From: Myceligenerans indicum
GTDB lineage: Bacteria > Actinomycetota > Actinomycetes > Actinomycetales > Cellulomonadaceae
DNA: 33,352 bases
Reading direction: 5' to 3'
Assembly (NCBI RefSeq): GCF_016742955.1
Contig: NZ_JABBYC010000049.1
Location: forward strand, 1-33,352
Shown here piece by piece: positions 16,265 to 23,063 of this stretch. The number at the start of each line of letters is the position of its first letter. Positions within the stretch are counted from its first letter, which is position 1. The notes under the pieces are model-generated. The model saw only the letters and a program-made list of their open reading frames with translations, searched no databases and was not told the DNA's origin. The position numbers and the translations under genes were made by a program.

Positions 16265-18598
16265 ATGCGCCGACGTACCTCCCCCAGCAGCTTCGACCCC
16301 GCCGGAATCCGGCCCTGGAACGCCGGCCTCGACGGGCTCGCGTTCGGCGGGGACTACAACCCGGAGCAGTGGCCCGACGACGTCCGCCTCGAGGACATCG
16401 AACTGATGCGTGCCGCGGGCGTGAACATCGTCAGCCTCGCGATCTTCGCGTGGGGAACCATCGAGCCGCGCGAGGGCGAGTTCCACTGGGCGTGGCTGGA
16501 CACCGCGATGGACCGCCTGCACGCGGCGGGCATCAGGGTGGCACTGTCCACGGCCACCGCCGCCGTCCCGCCCTGGCTCACCCGCAGGCATCCCGAGATC
16601 CTCCCCAGGCGCTCCGACGGCACGGTCCTCGCGCAGGGATCGCGACAGACCTACTCGATCCACCACCCGGTGTTCCGTGACTACGCACTCGCCATGGCCG
16701 AACGGATCGCCCGCCGCTACGCCGACCATCCCGCGCTGGCACTGTGGCACGTCGACAACGAGCTGGGCTGCCACCTGCCGCGCGACTACTCCCCGGCCGC
16801 CGCGGACGCCTTCCGCGACTGGCTGCGCGAGCGCTACGGCGACCTCGACGGGCTGAACGACGCGTGGGGCACGGCGTTCTGGTCCCAGCGGTACGGCTCG
16901 TTCGACGACGTGCTCCCGCCGCTGGACACCACTGCCTTCGGCAACCCCACGCAGCTGCTCGACTTCGACCGGTTCAGCTCCGACGCGCTGCTCGACTACT
17001 ACCGCGACCTGCGCGACATCCTCCGCGACATCACCCCGTGGGTGCCCACCACCACGAACCTCATGGCCGGCAGTCATCAGGGGATGGACTACTTCTCCTG
17101 GGCCGGCGACCTCGACGTCGTCGCGAACGACAACTACACGATGTCCGCCGACCCTGACCGGCACCTGCTGCTCTCCTTCAGCGCCGACCTCGCCCGCGGG
17201 ATCGCGGGCGGCGACCCGTGGATCCTCATGGAGCACTCCACGAGTGCCGTCAACTGGCAGCCGCGCAACCGCGCCAAGCAGCCGGGGGAGCTGCTGCGCA
17301 ACTCCCTGGCGCACGTCGCACGCGGATCGGACGCCGTGATGTTCTTCCAGTGGCGGGCGAGCAAGGCCGGGGCGGAGAAGTACCACAGCGGTCTGGTGCC
17401 GCACGCCGGGACGGACTCGGACCTGTGGCGCGACGTCGTCGAGCTGGGCTCCGTCGTCGGAGCTCTCGGCGAGGTGCGTGGTTCCCGCGTGGCCGCCCGG
17501 ACGGCGCTCGTGGTGGACTGGCCCGCCTGGTGGGCCTGTGACCAGGACGTGCACCCCACCAGGGTGCGGTATCCGGACCAGGTCGTCGCCTGGTACAAGG
17601 CGCTGTGGCGGCTCGGTGTGACCGTGGACGTCGTGCCGCCCTCGCGGGACCTGGACGGCTACGACCTCGTCGTGGTGCCGAACCTGTACCTCGTGTCCGA
17701 CGCCGGTGCCGCCCGGGTGCGCACGGCGGCCGAACGCGGTGCAACCGTGCTGGTCACCTACTTCTCCGGGATCGCGGACGAGAACGACCACATCCGCCTC
17801 GGCGGCTACCCCGGTGCGTTCCGCGACCTGCTCGGCGTGCGGACCGAGGAGTTCTTCCCGCTCCAGGAGGCCGAGTCGGTGCGCGTCTCCGGCCCGTCGC
17901 TGCCGGACGGCGGTCTCGTGGCGGACCTGTGGACCGAGAAGTCCACCGTGTCCGACGGCGTCGAGGTCGTCGCCGCCTACGACGACGGCCCGTTGCCGGG
18001 GCGCCCGGCGATCACGCGCAGGCCGATCCGGGCCGACGGCGCGACGGGTCCGGCCGGATCCGAGGCCCAGGCATCCTCGGACGGTTCCGCCTGGTACGTC
18101 GCCACCCGGCTGTCCGACGCGGGGCTCGCGCACATCGCCCGTCGTCTCGCCGAGGAGGCGGGAGTGCTTCCACAGGTCGTTGCGCCGGCGGGCGTCGAGG
18201 TGGTGCACCGTGTCGCCGACGACGCCGAGTTCGTCTTCGCGATCAACCACACGGACGGGGAGGTCACTCTCGACGTCGGACGTTCGAGGCCGTCGTCGTC
18301 GGATACGGGCACGGATGGTGGCGCGGGCACGGTCAGGGCCTCGGGCACGGATGGTGGCGCGGGCATGGTCAGGGCCTCGGGCACGGATGGTGGCGCGGGC
18401 ATGGTCAGGGCCTCGGGCACGGATGGTGGCGCGGGCATGGTCAGGGCCGCAGGCACGGATGGTGGCGCGGGCGGAAGCGCGACCACGGGCGCACGCGCGG
18501 GTGTCGTCGGCGAGGAGCTGCTGACCGGTGACGCCGTGACGGACATGCTGACGGTCCCGGCCGGTGGAGTCCGCGTGGTGCGCTTCCCGGGCCGGTAG
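16265..18598 (+). CDS. GH42 beta-galactosidase (YesZ-like)
   Basis: The 777-aa cytoplasmic enzyme should remove beta-galactosyl residues, such as galactan side chains of imported rhamnogalacturonan fragments. The TIM barrel opens with FGGDYNPEQWPDDV. The acid/base is E166 in WHVDNELG and the nucleophile is E323 in ILMEHSTSAVNW, both in GH42 contexts. A trimerisation-type domain and a small C-terminal beta domain follow. No signal peptide. The ATG at 16265 is chosen because upstream in-frame codons run through the palindrome. A 12-residue tandem repeat (unit SGTDGGAGMVRA, 18306-18472) sits inside the C-terminal domain between FVFAINHTDGEVTLDVG and GEELLTGDAV. B. subtilis YesZ is the closest functional parallel by context. 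Confidence 0.93.
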   Translation: MRRRTSPSSFDPAGIRPWNAGLDGLAFGGDYNPEQWPDDVRLEDIELMRAAGVNIVSLAIFAWGTIEPREGEFHWAWLDTAMDRLHAAGIRVALSTATAAVPPWLTRRHPEILPRRSDGTVLAQGSRQTYSIHHPVFRDYALAMAERIARRYADHPALALWHVDNELGCHLPRDYSPAAADAFRDWLRERYGDLDGLNDAWGTAFWSQRYGSFDDVLPPLDTTAFGNPTQLLDFDRFSSDALLDYYRDLRDILRDITPWVPTTTNLMAGSHQGMDYFSWAGDLDVVANDNYTMSADPDRHLLLSFSADLARGIAGGDPWILMEHSTSAVNWQPRNRAKQPGELLRNSLAHVARGSDAVMFFQWRASKAGAEKYHSGLVPHAGTDSDLWRDVVELGSVVGALGEVRGSRVAARTALVVDWPAWWACDQDVHPTRVRYPDQVVAWYKALWRLGVTVDVVPPSRDLDGYDLVVVPNLYLVSDAGAARVRTAAERGATVLVTYFSGIADENDHIRLGGYPGAFRDLLGVRTEEFFPLQEAESVRVSGPSLPDGGLVADLWTEKSTVSDGVEVVAAYDDGPLPGRPAITRRPIRADGATGPAGSEAQASSDGSAWYVATRLSDAGLAHIARRLAEEAGVLPQVVAPAGVEVVHRVADDAEFVFAINHTDGEVTLDVGRSRPSSSDTGTDGGAGTVRASGTDGGAGMVRASGTDGGAGMVRASGTDGGAGMVRAAGTDGGAGGSATTGARAGVVGEELLTGDAVTDMLTVPAGGVRVVRFPGR
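18306..18472 (+). repeat. 36-bp tandem repeat inside GH42
   Basis: Four complete 36-bp units start at 18306, 18342, 18378 and 18414, with a partial fifth from 18450. The unit reads CGGGCACGGATGGTGGCGCG followed by 16 further bases. Units 2 to 4 are nearly identical, implying recent expansion. The length keeps the frame open, adding about 55 residues to the GH42 C-terminal domain. Confidence 0.95.
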
Positions 18599-18732
18599 CG
18601 GGTCACGCCGGAGCGGAGTCCGCATGACCGCCTACAGGCCCGGTGGCCGGTCTCGGTCGGCGGGGCATCCGCCAAGCGCGTCGCAGGCGCGGCCCGTCTC
18701 CCGGTCCGGGGGTCGTTCACCTGTCGGCAGGA

Positions 18733-20826
18733 TCAGTCGCAGTCTTCGGCGAGGCCGAGGAGGCAGTTGAGCTCGTGCTCGATCCGTGCCGCCTTGGCCT
18801 CCAGCTCTTCCTCGATCCGTGCCTGCTCCGCCTCCAGCTCCTCGCGGATGCGGGCCTGCTCCTCCTCCATCCGGGCCCGCTCCGCCTCGATGCCGGCGGT
18901 GAGCGGGTCGTTGTCGGCGCCACCGGCGGGCGCGGTCTCGGTGCCCGTCGGCGTCCCGGTGGGCTTGTCGCCGGACCCGGGTTCGTCGCCGGACCCGGGC
19001 TCGGCCCCGGACGCGCCCGCCGCCGCGCTCCCGGAGCCGGAGGCAGACGTGCCGCCCGGCTCGGAGGAGGTCTTGTCCGAGGGGGAGGAAGCATCCGAGG
19101 GGGTAGACGCCGCGGCCCGGGTGCCGGCGGAGCCCTTCTTGCGATCCGGTGCGGACGGCTTCTTCCCGGGCTCGTCCGGCGCCGGCGCCGACTCGGGATC
19201 GTGGGGCTCCACCGTCCAGGAGTCGGCGTCGGCGACGTTCAGAACATGGTCCGGCGCGGCTCCTGCGGCGAAGAACTCGAAGTGCCACGGTTCGGGCTTG
19301 CTGCCGTCGTGGCGCGCCCACGACGGGTTGTCCCAGCCGTAGGCGGGGGCATGGTGCCGGAGCCAGGCGTACTCGGCGGACCGGCCGCCCGCGATCGCGC
19401 CGCCCAGGTCCACGGCGAGGCCCCAGCCGTGCAGGGACGTCCCCGGAAGTGCCGCGAGGTGCGGTTTCGTGTTCCTGACCCGAACCTGCGACGCGTACGA
19501 GCGGTACGAGTCCGTGACCGGGAGGGGATAGCCGAACCGGTCCTGGAAGGCGGCGGCGAGTGCCTCGAACCGGGCCGCCGCGTCGCAGCGCAGTACCTGG
19601 CCGGGCGCGAAACCGAGATCGCACAGGACGCCCGCGGGGATGCGGCCGTTCGCGTAGCCGGCGGTCGAGCTCGCGTAGCTGTCCACGCTGTCCGCGAGAG
19701 CTTCGCTCAGGACGGTCGCGGCATCGGGCGTCACGGCCACCACGGTTTCCGACACGGCGGCCTCGTCGAGGAGGGCTGCGAGCCGGACGGCGGCGGCGAC
19801 GACGTCGTCCATCGTGACCTGGTCGGCGCCGTCGCCGGGGGCCTCACCGGTGGGCCGGCGGGTGTGAGTCGCGACGCCAGGTGCGGGCGATCCCGCGTGT
19901 GCCGTGACGGCTGCGATCGTGGTCGTCGCCAAGGGCGAGACGGCGGCCGGTGTGGCCGGGATCTGCGGTGCGGACGTTCCGGCGGACCAGGCGACTGCCG
20001 GTGCGACTGCCGGTGCGAAGGGCGACGCGATCATCGGTGCGGGTGCGGGTGCGGGTGCGGGTGCGGACGTGGACGGCGTCGGCGTCGGCGTCGGGGCCAT
20101 GAACCCCGGCGCCGGCGTGATCCCGGGCGCAGCCACGGCTACGAGCGAGGACGCGACCGTCGGCGGCTCGGGCGTGGTGGTCCGGGCCGAGGCGTGCGCC
20201 GGCCCTTCCTGTACCGACTGTTCTTGTGTCAGCCGCTCCTGGGCCTCGTACGTCGTCCAGAGCATCCCGAGCTCGGCGGCGGCCTGCCGTACCCGGGACG
20301 CCGCGGCGCCCGTGGCATCCCGCGTGTTGTCGGCGGTCGCGGACGTCTCGGCCCGGGCCAGGAGGGACCGCACCTGGGCGCTCGTCACCGCCTGCGGGGT
20401 GGTGCGGATCTGCGGCGTGTTCGGTCCGTCCGTGTTGTTCGCCGACGCGCCCGTCCCTGGTGTCAGCTGCGTTGCCGCGGCCCCGACGGCCTGTTGCGGG
20501 GCAGCCCCGGAGGCCGCGACGGACATGCTCGCGGGCGTGCCGATCAGCACACCGCACGCCATCACCGCCGCGACACCCCCGGTCCAGCCGAGGCGGACAC
20601 CGCGGTTCCACCCAACGCGGACAACGCGGTGCCGGCCAGCGCGGACACTGCGGTCCCGGCCGACGCGGACACTGCGGTCCCACCCGAGGCGGACACCGCG
20701 GCTGCGGACAGCGCTGCGGTCCTGCCTCTCGGTGAGGCCCGCGTCCTGCCGGGTCGTGCTGTCGGTGCGCCCGGCGCCCCGCGCCGGCCCGCCGTACGGC
20801 CCGCGGCCGGAGGACAGTTCTGTCAT
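18733..20826 (-). CDS. M15-family D-alanyl-D-alanine carboxypeptidase-like protein with coiled-coil tail
   Basis: The 697-aa protein has a basic N-terminal segment of about 80 residues, one hydrophobic membrane or signal segment (VAAVMACGVLIGTPASMSV), a long Ala/Pro/Thr-rich region, an M15/VanY-type peptidase domain at about residues 400-530, a Ser/Gly/Pro linker, and a C-terminal Glu/Arg coiled coil (about 635-685). Zn-site motifs are visible: SYRSYASQV, H466 and D473 in SLHGWGLAVDLG, and H515 in PWHFEF. It should trim peptidoglycan stem peptides outside the membrane. GGGAG lies 10 nt before the ATG. It has no obvious link to pectin use. The N-terminal segment is encoded by a 24-bp tandem repeat; a later start cannot be excluded. 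Confidence 0.85.
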   Translation of the reverse strand: MTELSSGRGPYGGPARGAGRTDSTTRQDAGLTERQDRSAVRSRGVRLGWDRSVRVGRDRSVRAGRHRVVRVGWNRGVRLGWTGGVAAVMACGVLIGTPASMSVAASGAAPQQAVGAAATQLTPGTGASANNTDGPNTPQIRTTPQAVTSAQVRSLLARAETSATADNTRDATGAAASRVRQAAAELGMLWTTYEAQERLTQEQSVQEGPAHASARTTTPEPPTVASSLVAVAAPGITPAPGFMAPTPTPTPSTSAPAPAPAPAPMIASPFAPAVAPAVAWSAGTSAPQIPATPAAVSPLATTTIAAVTAHAGSPAPGVATHTRRPTGEAPGDGADQVTMDDVVAAAVRLAALLDEAAVSETVVAVTPDAATVLSEALADSVDSYASSTAGYANGRIPAGVLCDLGFAPGQVLRCDAAARFEALAAAFQDRFGYPLPVTDSYRSYASQVRVRNTKPHLAALPGTSLHGWGLAVDLGGAIAGGRSAEYAWLRHHAPAYGWDNPSWARHDGSKPEPWHFEFFAAGAAPDHVLNVADADSWTVEPHDPESAPAPDEPGKKPSAPDRKKGSAGTRAAASTPSDASSPSDKTSSEPGGTSASGSGSAAAGASGAEPGSGDEPGSGDKPTGTPTGTETAPAGGADNDPLTAGIEAERARMEEEQARIREELEAEQARIEEELEAKAARIEHELNCLLGLAEDCD
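20593..20712 (-). repeat. 24-bp tandem repeat in the N-terminus of the M15 protein
   Basis: Five 24-bp units start at 20593, 20617, 20641, 20665 and 20689, each beginning GCGGACA on the plus strand. On the minus strand they encode eight-residue units such as VRVGRDRS. The segment is positively charged and lies just before the membrane segment. Confidence 0.9.
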
Positions 20827-21159
20827 CGCGTCAACGCTCCCTTGCGTCGATCCGCCGCCTGCCCCGTTGCCGACGGGACGTGCCTGGTCAGGTACTGCGA
20901 GGGAGTCTAGCGGTACTGACTCCGATTTCAATAGCCGCGCTTCAACCCGGGGGCGCACCCGCTGTTGCGGTGTGGTTCAGCAGGCGCTCGAAGACCGTTC
21001 AGGCGCGACTGATGGAACTGGTTCGCCTGCTGATCCAAGGTCAGCGAGGGCCCGTGAGCCGTGACCCGACGTCGGGGCTCATGTCGTCGACTCCGGCCTG
21101 GCTCCGGGTGGTATTTCAGGGGCGCGGCGTTGCCCGCACCCCGGTAGGGGGGCAGCAGC
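20827..21159. other. Intergenic region between the M15 gene and the second LacI gene
   Basis: About 330 bp without a supported gene. It holds the minus-strand promoter for the M15 gene (20904-20931) and, just past the LacI stop, a short CCCC/GGGG hairpin around 21139-21153 that may end the LacI transcript. I see no RNA gene or known riboswitch consensus in the remainder. Confidence 0.5.
20904..20931 (-). promoter_or_regulatory. Sigma-70-type promoter for the M15 gene
   Basis: On the minus strand TTGAAA (20926-20931) and TAGACT (20904-20909) are 16 bp apart, a near-consensus housekeeping promoter, 78 nt before the start codon. An inverted repeat GGAGTC/GACTCC (20902-20907 and 20918-20923) overlaps the -10 and spacer and could be a regulator site. 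Confidence 0.68.
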
Positions 21160-22224
21160 TCAGCGTGCCGCCGAGGATTCTCGGGTCACCAGTTCCGGCT
21201 CGAACACCACCTGTTCCGGTGCCGAGTCCTCCGGGCGGAACAGGAGGTCGGCGGCCCGCGTGCCCAGCTCCAGCGTCGGCTGCCGCACCGAGCTCAGCGG
21301 GGTGGCGAGCTCCGCGGCGAAGGTGACGTCGTCGTACCCGACCACCGCCATCTCCTCGGGGACGGCGATCCCCTCCCGGCGCAGCGTGCGCAGCACGCCG
21401 AGCGCGACCAGGTCGTTCACGCAGAACACCGCGGACGGCCGTGAGGCGGCCGGCAGGGCCAGCGCCTCCCGGATCCCCGCCTCGCCGCCCTGCGGCGTCA
21501 GGCTCGGCACCGTGATCTCGACCAGGGCGGTCTCGGGATCGAGGCCGGCGTCGGTCATCGCGGCTGCGGCACCCTCCCGGCGGTCCCGGCACTGCCGGAT
21601 CGAGTGCGAGCCGTTGAGGAAGGCGATCCGCTCGTGCCCCTGGGCGATCAGATGGGCGACGGCGAGGCGGCCCCCCGCGACGTCGTCCACCGCCACGGAC
21701 GCCAGTTCCGGGACCGGGGACGGCCGGTCCAGCAGCACCGCCGCCGTACCCCGCTCACGCAGTGCCAGGACATGGTCGATGTCGTCCGTGGCCGGGCTGA
21801 CGATCACGCCCTGCACCCCATGCTCCTCGTAGAGGCGCAGGTAGCGGCGCTCGCGGTCGAGGTCCTCGTCGGACCCGGCCACCATGAGCGTGAACGAGTC
21901 GCGTTCCAGGCGGTCCTGGATGCCGCGGGCGGCGTCCGTGAAGAAGGGGTTCGAGAGGTCCAGGACCACGACACCGACGCTGGTCAGCGTGCCGGCGCGG
22001 AGCTGGCGCGCCGAGCCGTTGCGTACGAAGTTCAGTTCCGCGATGGCCGCCTCCACCCGTTCGCGCGTCGCGGGGAGCACGCGGTCTGGCTTGTTCAGGA
22101 CGTTCGAGACGGTGCCGACCGCGACCCCGGCGGCCCTGGCGACGTCGGTGATCGATGCCCGACGGCGTGCTGTGCGCGCGCCCGCGCCGTCTGCCGGTTT
22201 CGACGCCTTCGTGGAATTGGCCAT
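21160..22224 (-). CDS. LacI-family transcriptional regulator (probable rhamnose-regulon repressor)
   Basis: The 354-aa protein has a basic N-terminal tail, then the LacI DNA-binding domain (SITDVARAAGVAVGTVSNVL; hinge SARQLRAGTLTSVGVV) and an effector domain with DLSNPFFTDAARGI, VFCVNDLVALGVLRTL and EEMAVVGYDDVTFAAEL. The start is ATG 22224; in-frame codons farther out cross the intergenic operator. The gene is divergent from the L-rhamnose mutarotase gene with TTGAACCGTTTCAC between them, and the same motif precedes the rhamnose isomerase and the ABC importer. It is the best candidate for their common repressor. Effector (rhamnose, rhamnulose or a phosphate) is not determinable from sequence. 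Confidence 0.92.
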   Translation of the reverse strand: MANSTKASKPADGAGARTARRRASITDVARAAGVAVGTVSNVLNKPDRVLPATRERVEAAIAELNFVRNGSARQLRAGTLTSVGVVVLDLSNPFFTDAARGIQDRLERDSFTLMVAGSDEDLDRERRYLRLYEEHGVQGVIVSPATDDIDHVLALRERGTAAVLLDRPSPVPELASVAVDDVAGGRLAVAHLIAQGHERIAFLNGSHSIRQCRDRREGAAAAMTDAGLDPETALVEITVPSLTPQGGEAGIREALALPAASRPSAVFCVNDLVALGVLRTLRREGIAVPEEMAVVGYDDVTFAAELATPLSSVRQPTLELGTRAADLLFRPEDSAPEQVVFEPELVTRESSAAR

Positions 22225-22276
22225 GCCCCCATTATGGGACGAGTCCCGCCGCCCGCCGCCCTGGATCGGGTAGTTT

Positions 22277-22290
22277 TTGAACCGTTTCAC
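22277..22290. promoter_or_regulatory. Putative rhamnose-regulon operator between LacI and rhaM
   Basis: TTGAACCGTTTCAC, 52 nt from the LacI start and 62 nt from the mutarotase start. It matches the motif TTGAAnCGTTTCAA at 13 fixed positions apart from the final base. Its central place would allow autoregulation and mutarotase control from one site. Confidence 0.65.
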
Positions 22291-22352
22291 GATCAGGGCG
22301 CCGCGGGGCGGGACGATCCGGACCTGGCGCCGGACGCAATCGGAGGTCGACG

Positions 22353-22763
22353 ATGACTGAATCCACGCCCACGCCCACGCCGATGCCCGCCGGGCGGGCG
22401 CCACGCCGGGGGCGGGTGTGCTTCACCTCGCAGGTCCGGCCCGACCGGCTCGCCGAGTACCGGGCGGCGCACGCCGCCGTGTGGCCCGAGATGCTCGAGG
22501 CCCTGAGGGACACCGGCTGGCGCGACTATCACCTGTACCTGCGCGACGACGGCCTGCTGGTGGGCATCCTCGAGACCGACGACTACGACGCCGCGCAGGC
22601 GGGCATGGCCGCCACCGAGGTGAACGCCCGCTGGCAGGCCGAGATGGGCGGCTTCTTCGTGGACGACGGCAGCCCGGACGAAGGTTTCGTGATCCTCGAC
22701 GAGGTGTTCCACCTCGAGGACCAGTTGCGCACGGCCGGGCTGGCGGTCACGCCGCAGACCTGA
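22353..22763 (+). CDS. rhaM: L-rhamnose mutarotase
   Basis: The 136-aa protein interconverts alpha- and beta-L-rhamnopyranose, feeding the isomerase. The core matches the RhaM/YiiL family: RVCFTSQVRPDRLAEYRAAH, then VWPEMLEALRDTGWRDYHLY with the catalytic-type His-Tyr region, and RWQAEMGGFF near the end. A short Pro/Thr-rich N-terminal tail precedes the core. GGAGGT lies before the ATG. It is the first rightward gene after the divergent LacI regulator and stands alone before the GH87-like gene, which has its own promoter. Confidence 0.93.
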   Translation: MTESTPTPTPMPAGRAPRRGRVCFTSQVRPDRLAEYRAAHAAVWPEMLEALRDTGWRDYHLYLRDDGLLVGILETDDYDAAQAGMAATEVNARWQAEMGGFFVDDGSPDEGFVILDEVFHLEDQLRTAGLAVTPQT

Positions 22764-22803
22764 CCGCGCGCGCCGATGCCATGACTGCTCCGTCGCCGAC
22801 CCC

Positions 22804-22833
22804 TTGACGGCATGCGAAGGGGTCTCGTAACGT
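22804..22833 (+). promoter_or_regulatory. Sigma-70-type promoter upstream of the GH87-like gene
   Basis: TTGACG (22804-22809) and TAACGT (22828-22833) are separated by 18 bp. A transcript from near 22840 would have a leader of about 220 nt before the start codon at 23064. Confidence 0.6.
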
Positions 22834-23063
22834 CCATCCAGCAAGCTGCAAAAACCTGACAGGCAATGAGCAAGAAGCAGTGCATGCACTGCAACTCTCC
22901 GACCTGCCTCCGTGCGACCGATCCCATCCCGATGGGTCGCGTCGGTGGCGCCGACAGACCCATCCGGGACGCCGACGCACCAGTACCGCAGCGCCGTCGT
23001 CGGGCACCGTCGCCCGCGGGTGGGGTGGATGAGCCCGCCTCCGGCGGGAGAACGAGGACGTTC
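22834..23063 (+). promoter_or_regulatory. Long structured 5' leader of the GH87-like gene
   Basis: Visible structure in order: a 16-bp perfect palindrome GCAGTGCATGCACTGC (22877-22892); a nested hairpin with outer arms GATGGGTC (22931-22938) and GACCCATC (22957-22964) around GTCGG/CCGAC (22941-22945, 22951-22955); and a hairpin CCCGCC-TCC-GGCGGG (23034-23048) ending 5 nt before the GAGG ribosome binding site. I could not match it to a known riboswitch class. It could be a regulatory leader; base-pairing evidence comes from one sequence only. Confidence 0.45.

Noticed and set aside
18643..20910. Long plus-strand frame opposite the M15 gene, including an ADTAVP-type repeat
   Set aside because: The minus strand has the M15 zinc motifs, a promoter and an RBS. 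The plus-strand repeat is the complement of the 24-bp array.
22866..23063. N-terminal extension of the GH87-like protein from ATG 22866
   Set aside because: It would bury the signal peptide 66 residues inside the protein and has a poor RBS; ATG 23064 has both a signal peptide and GAGG. A short translated leader is not excluded.
22834..23063. Known riboswitch (c-di-GMP, c-di-AMP or cobalamin) before the GH87-like gene
   Set aside because: I compared from memory with the conserved cores of these classes and could not align them, so only a structured leader is reported.
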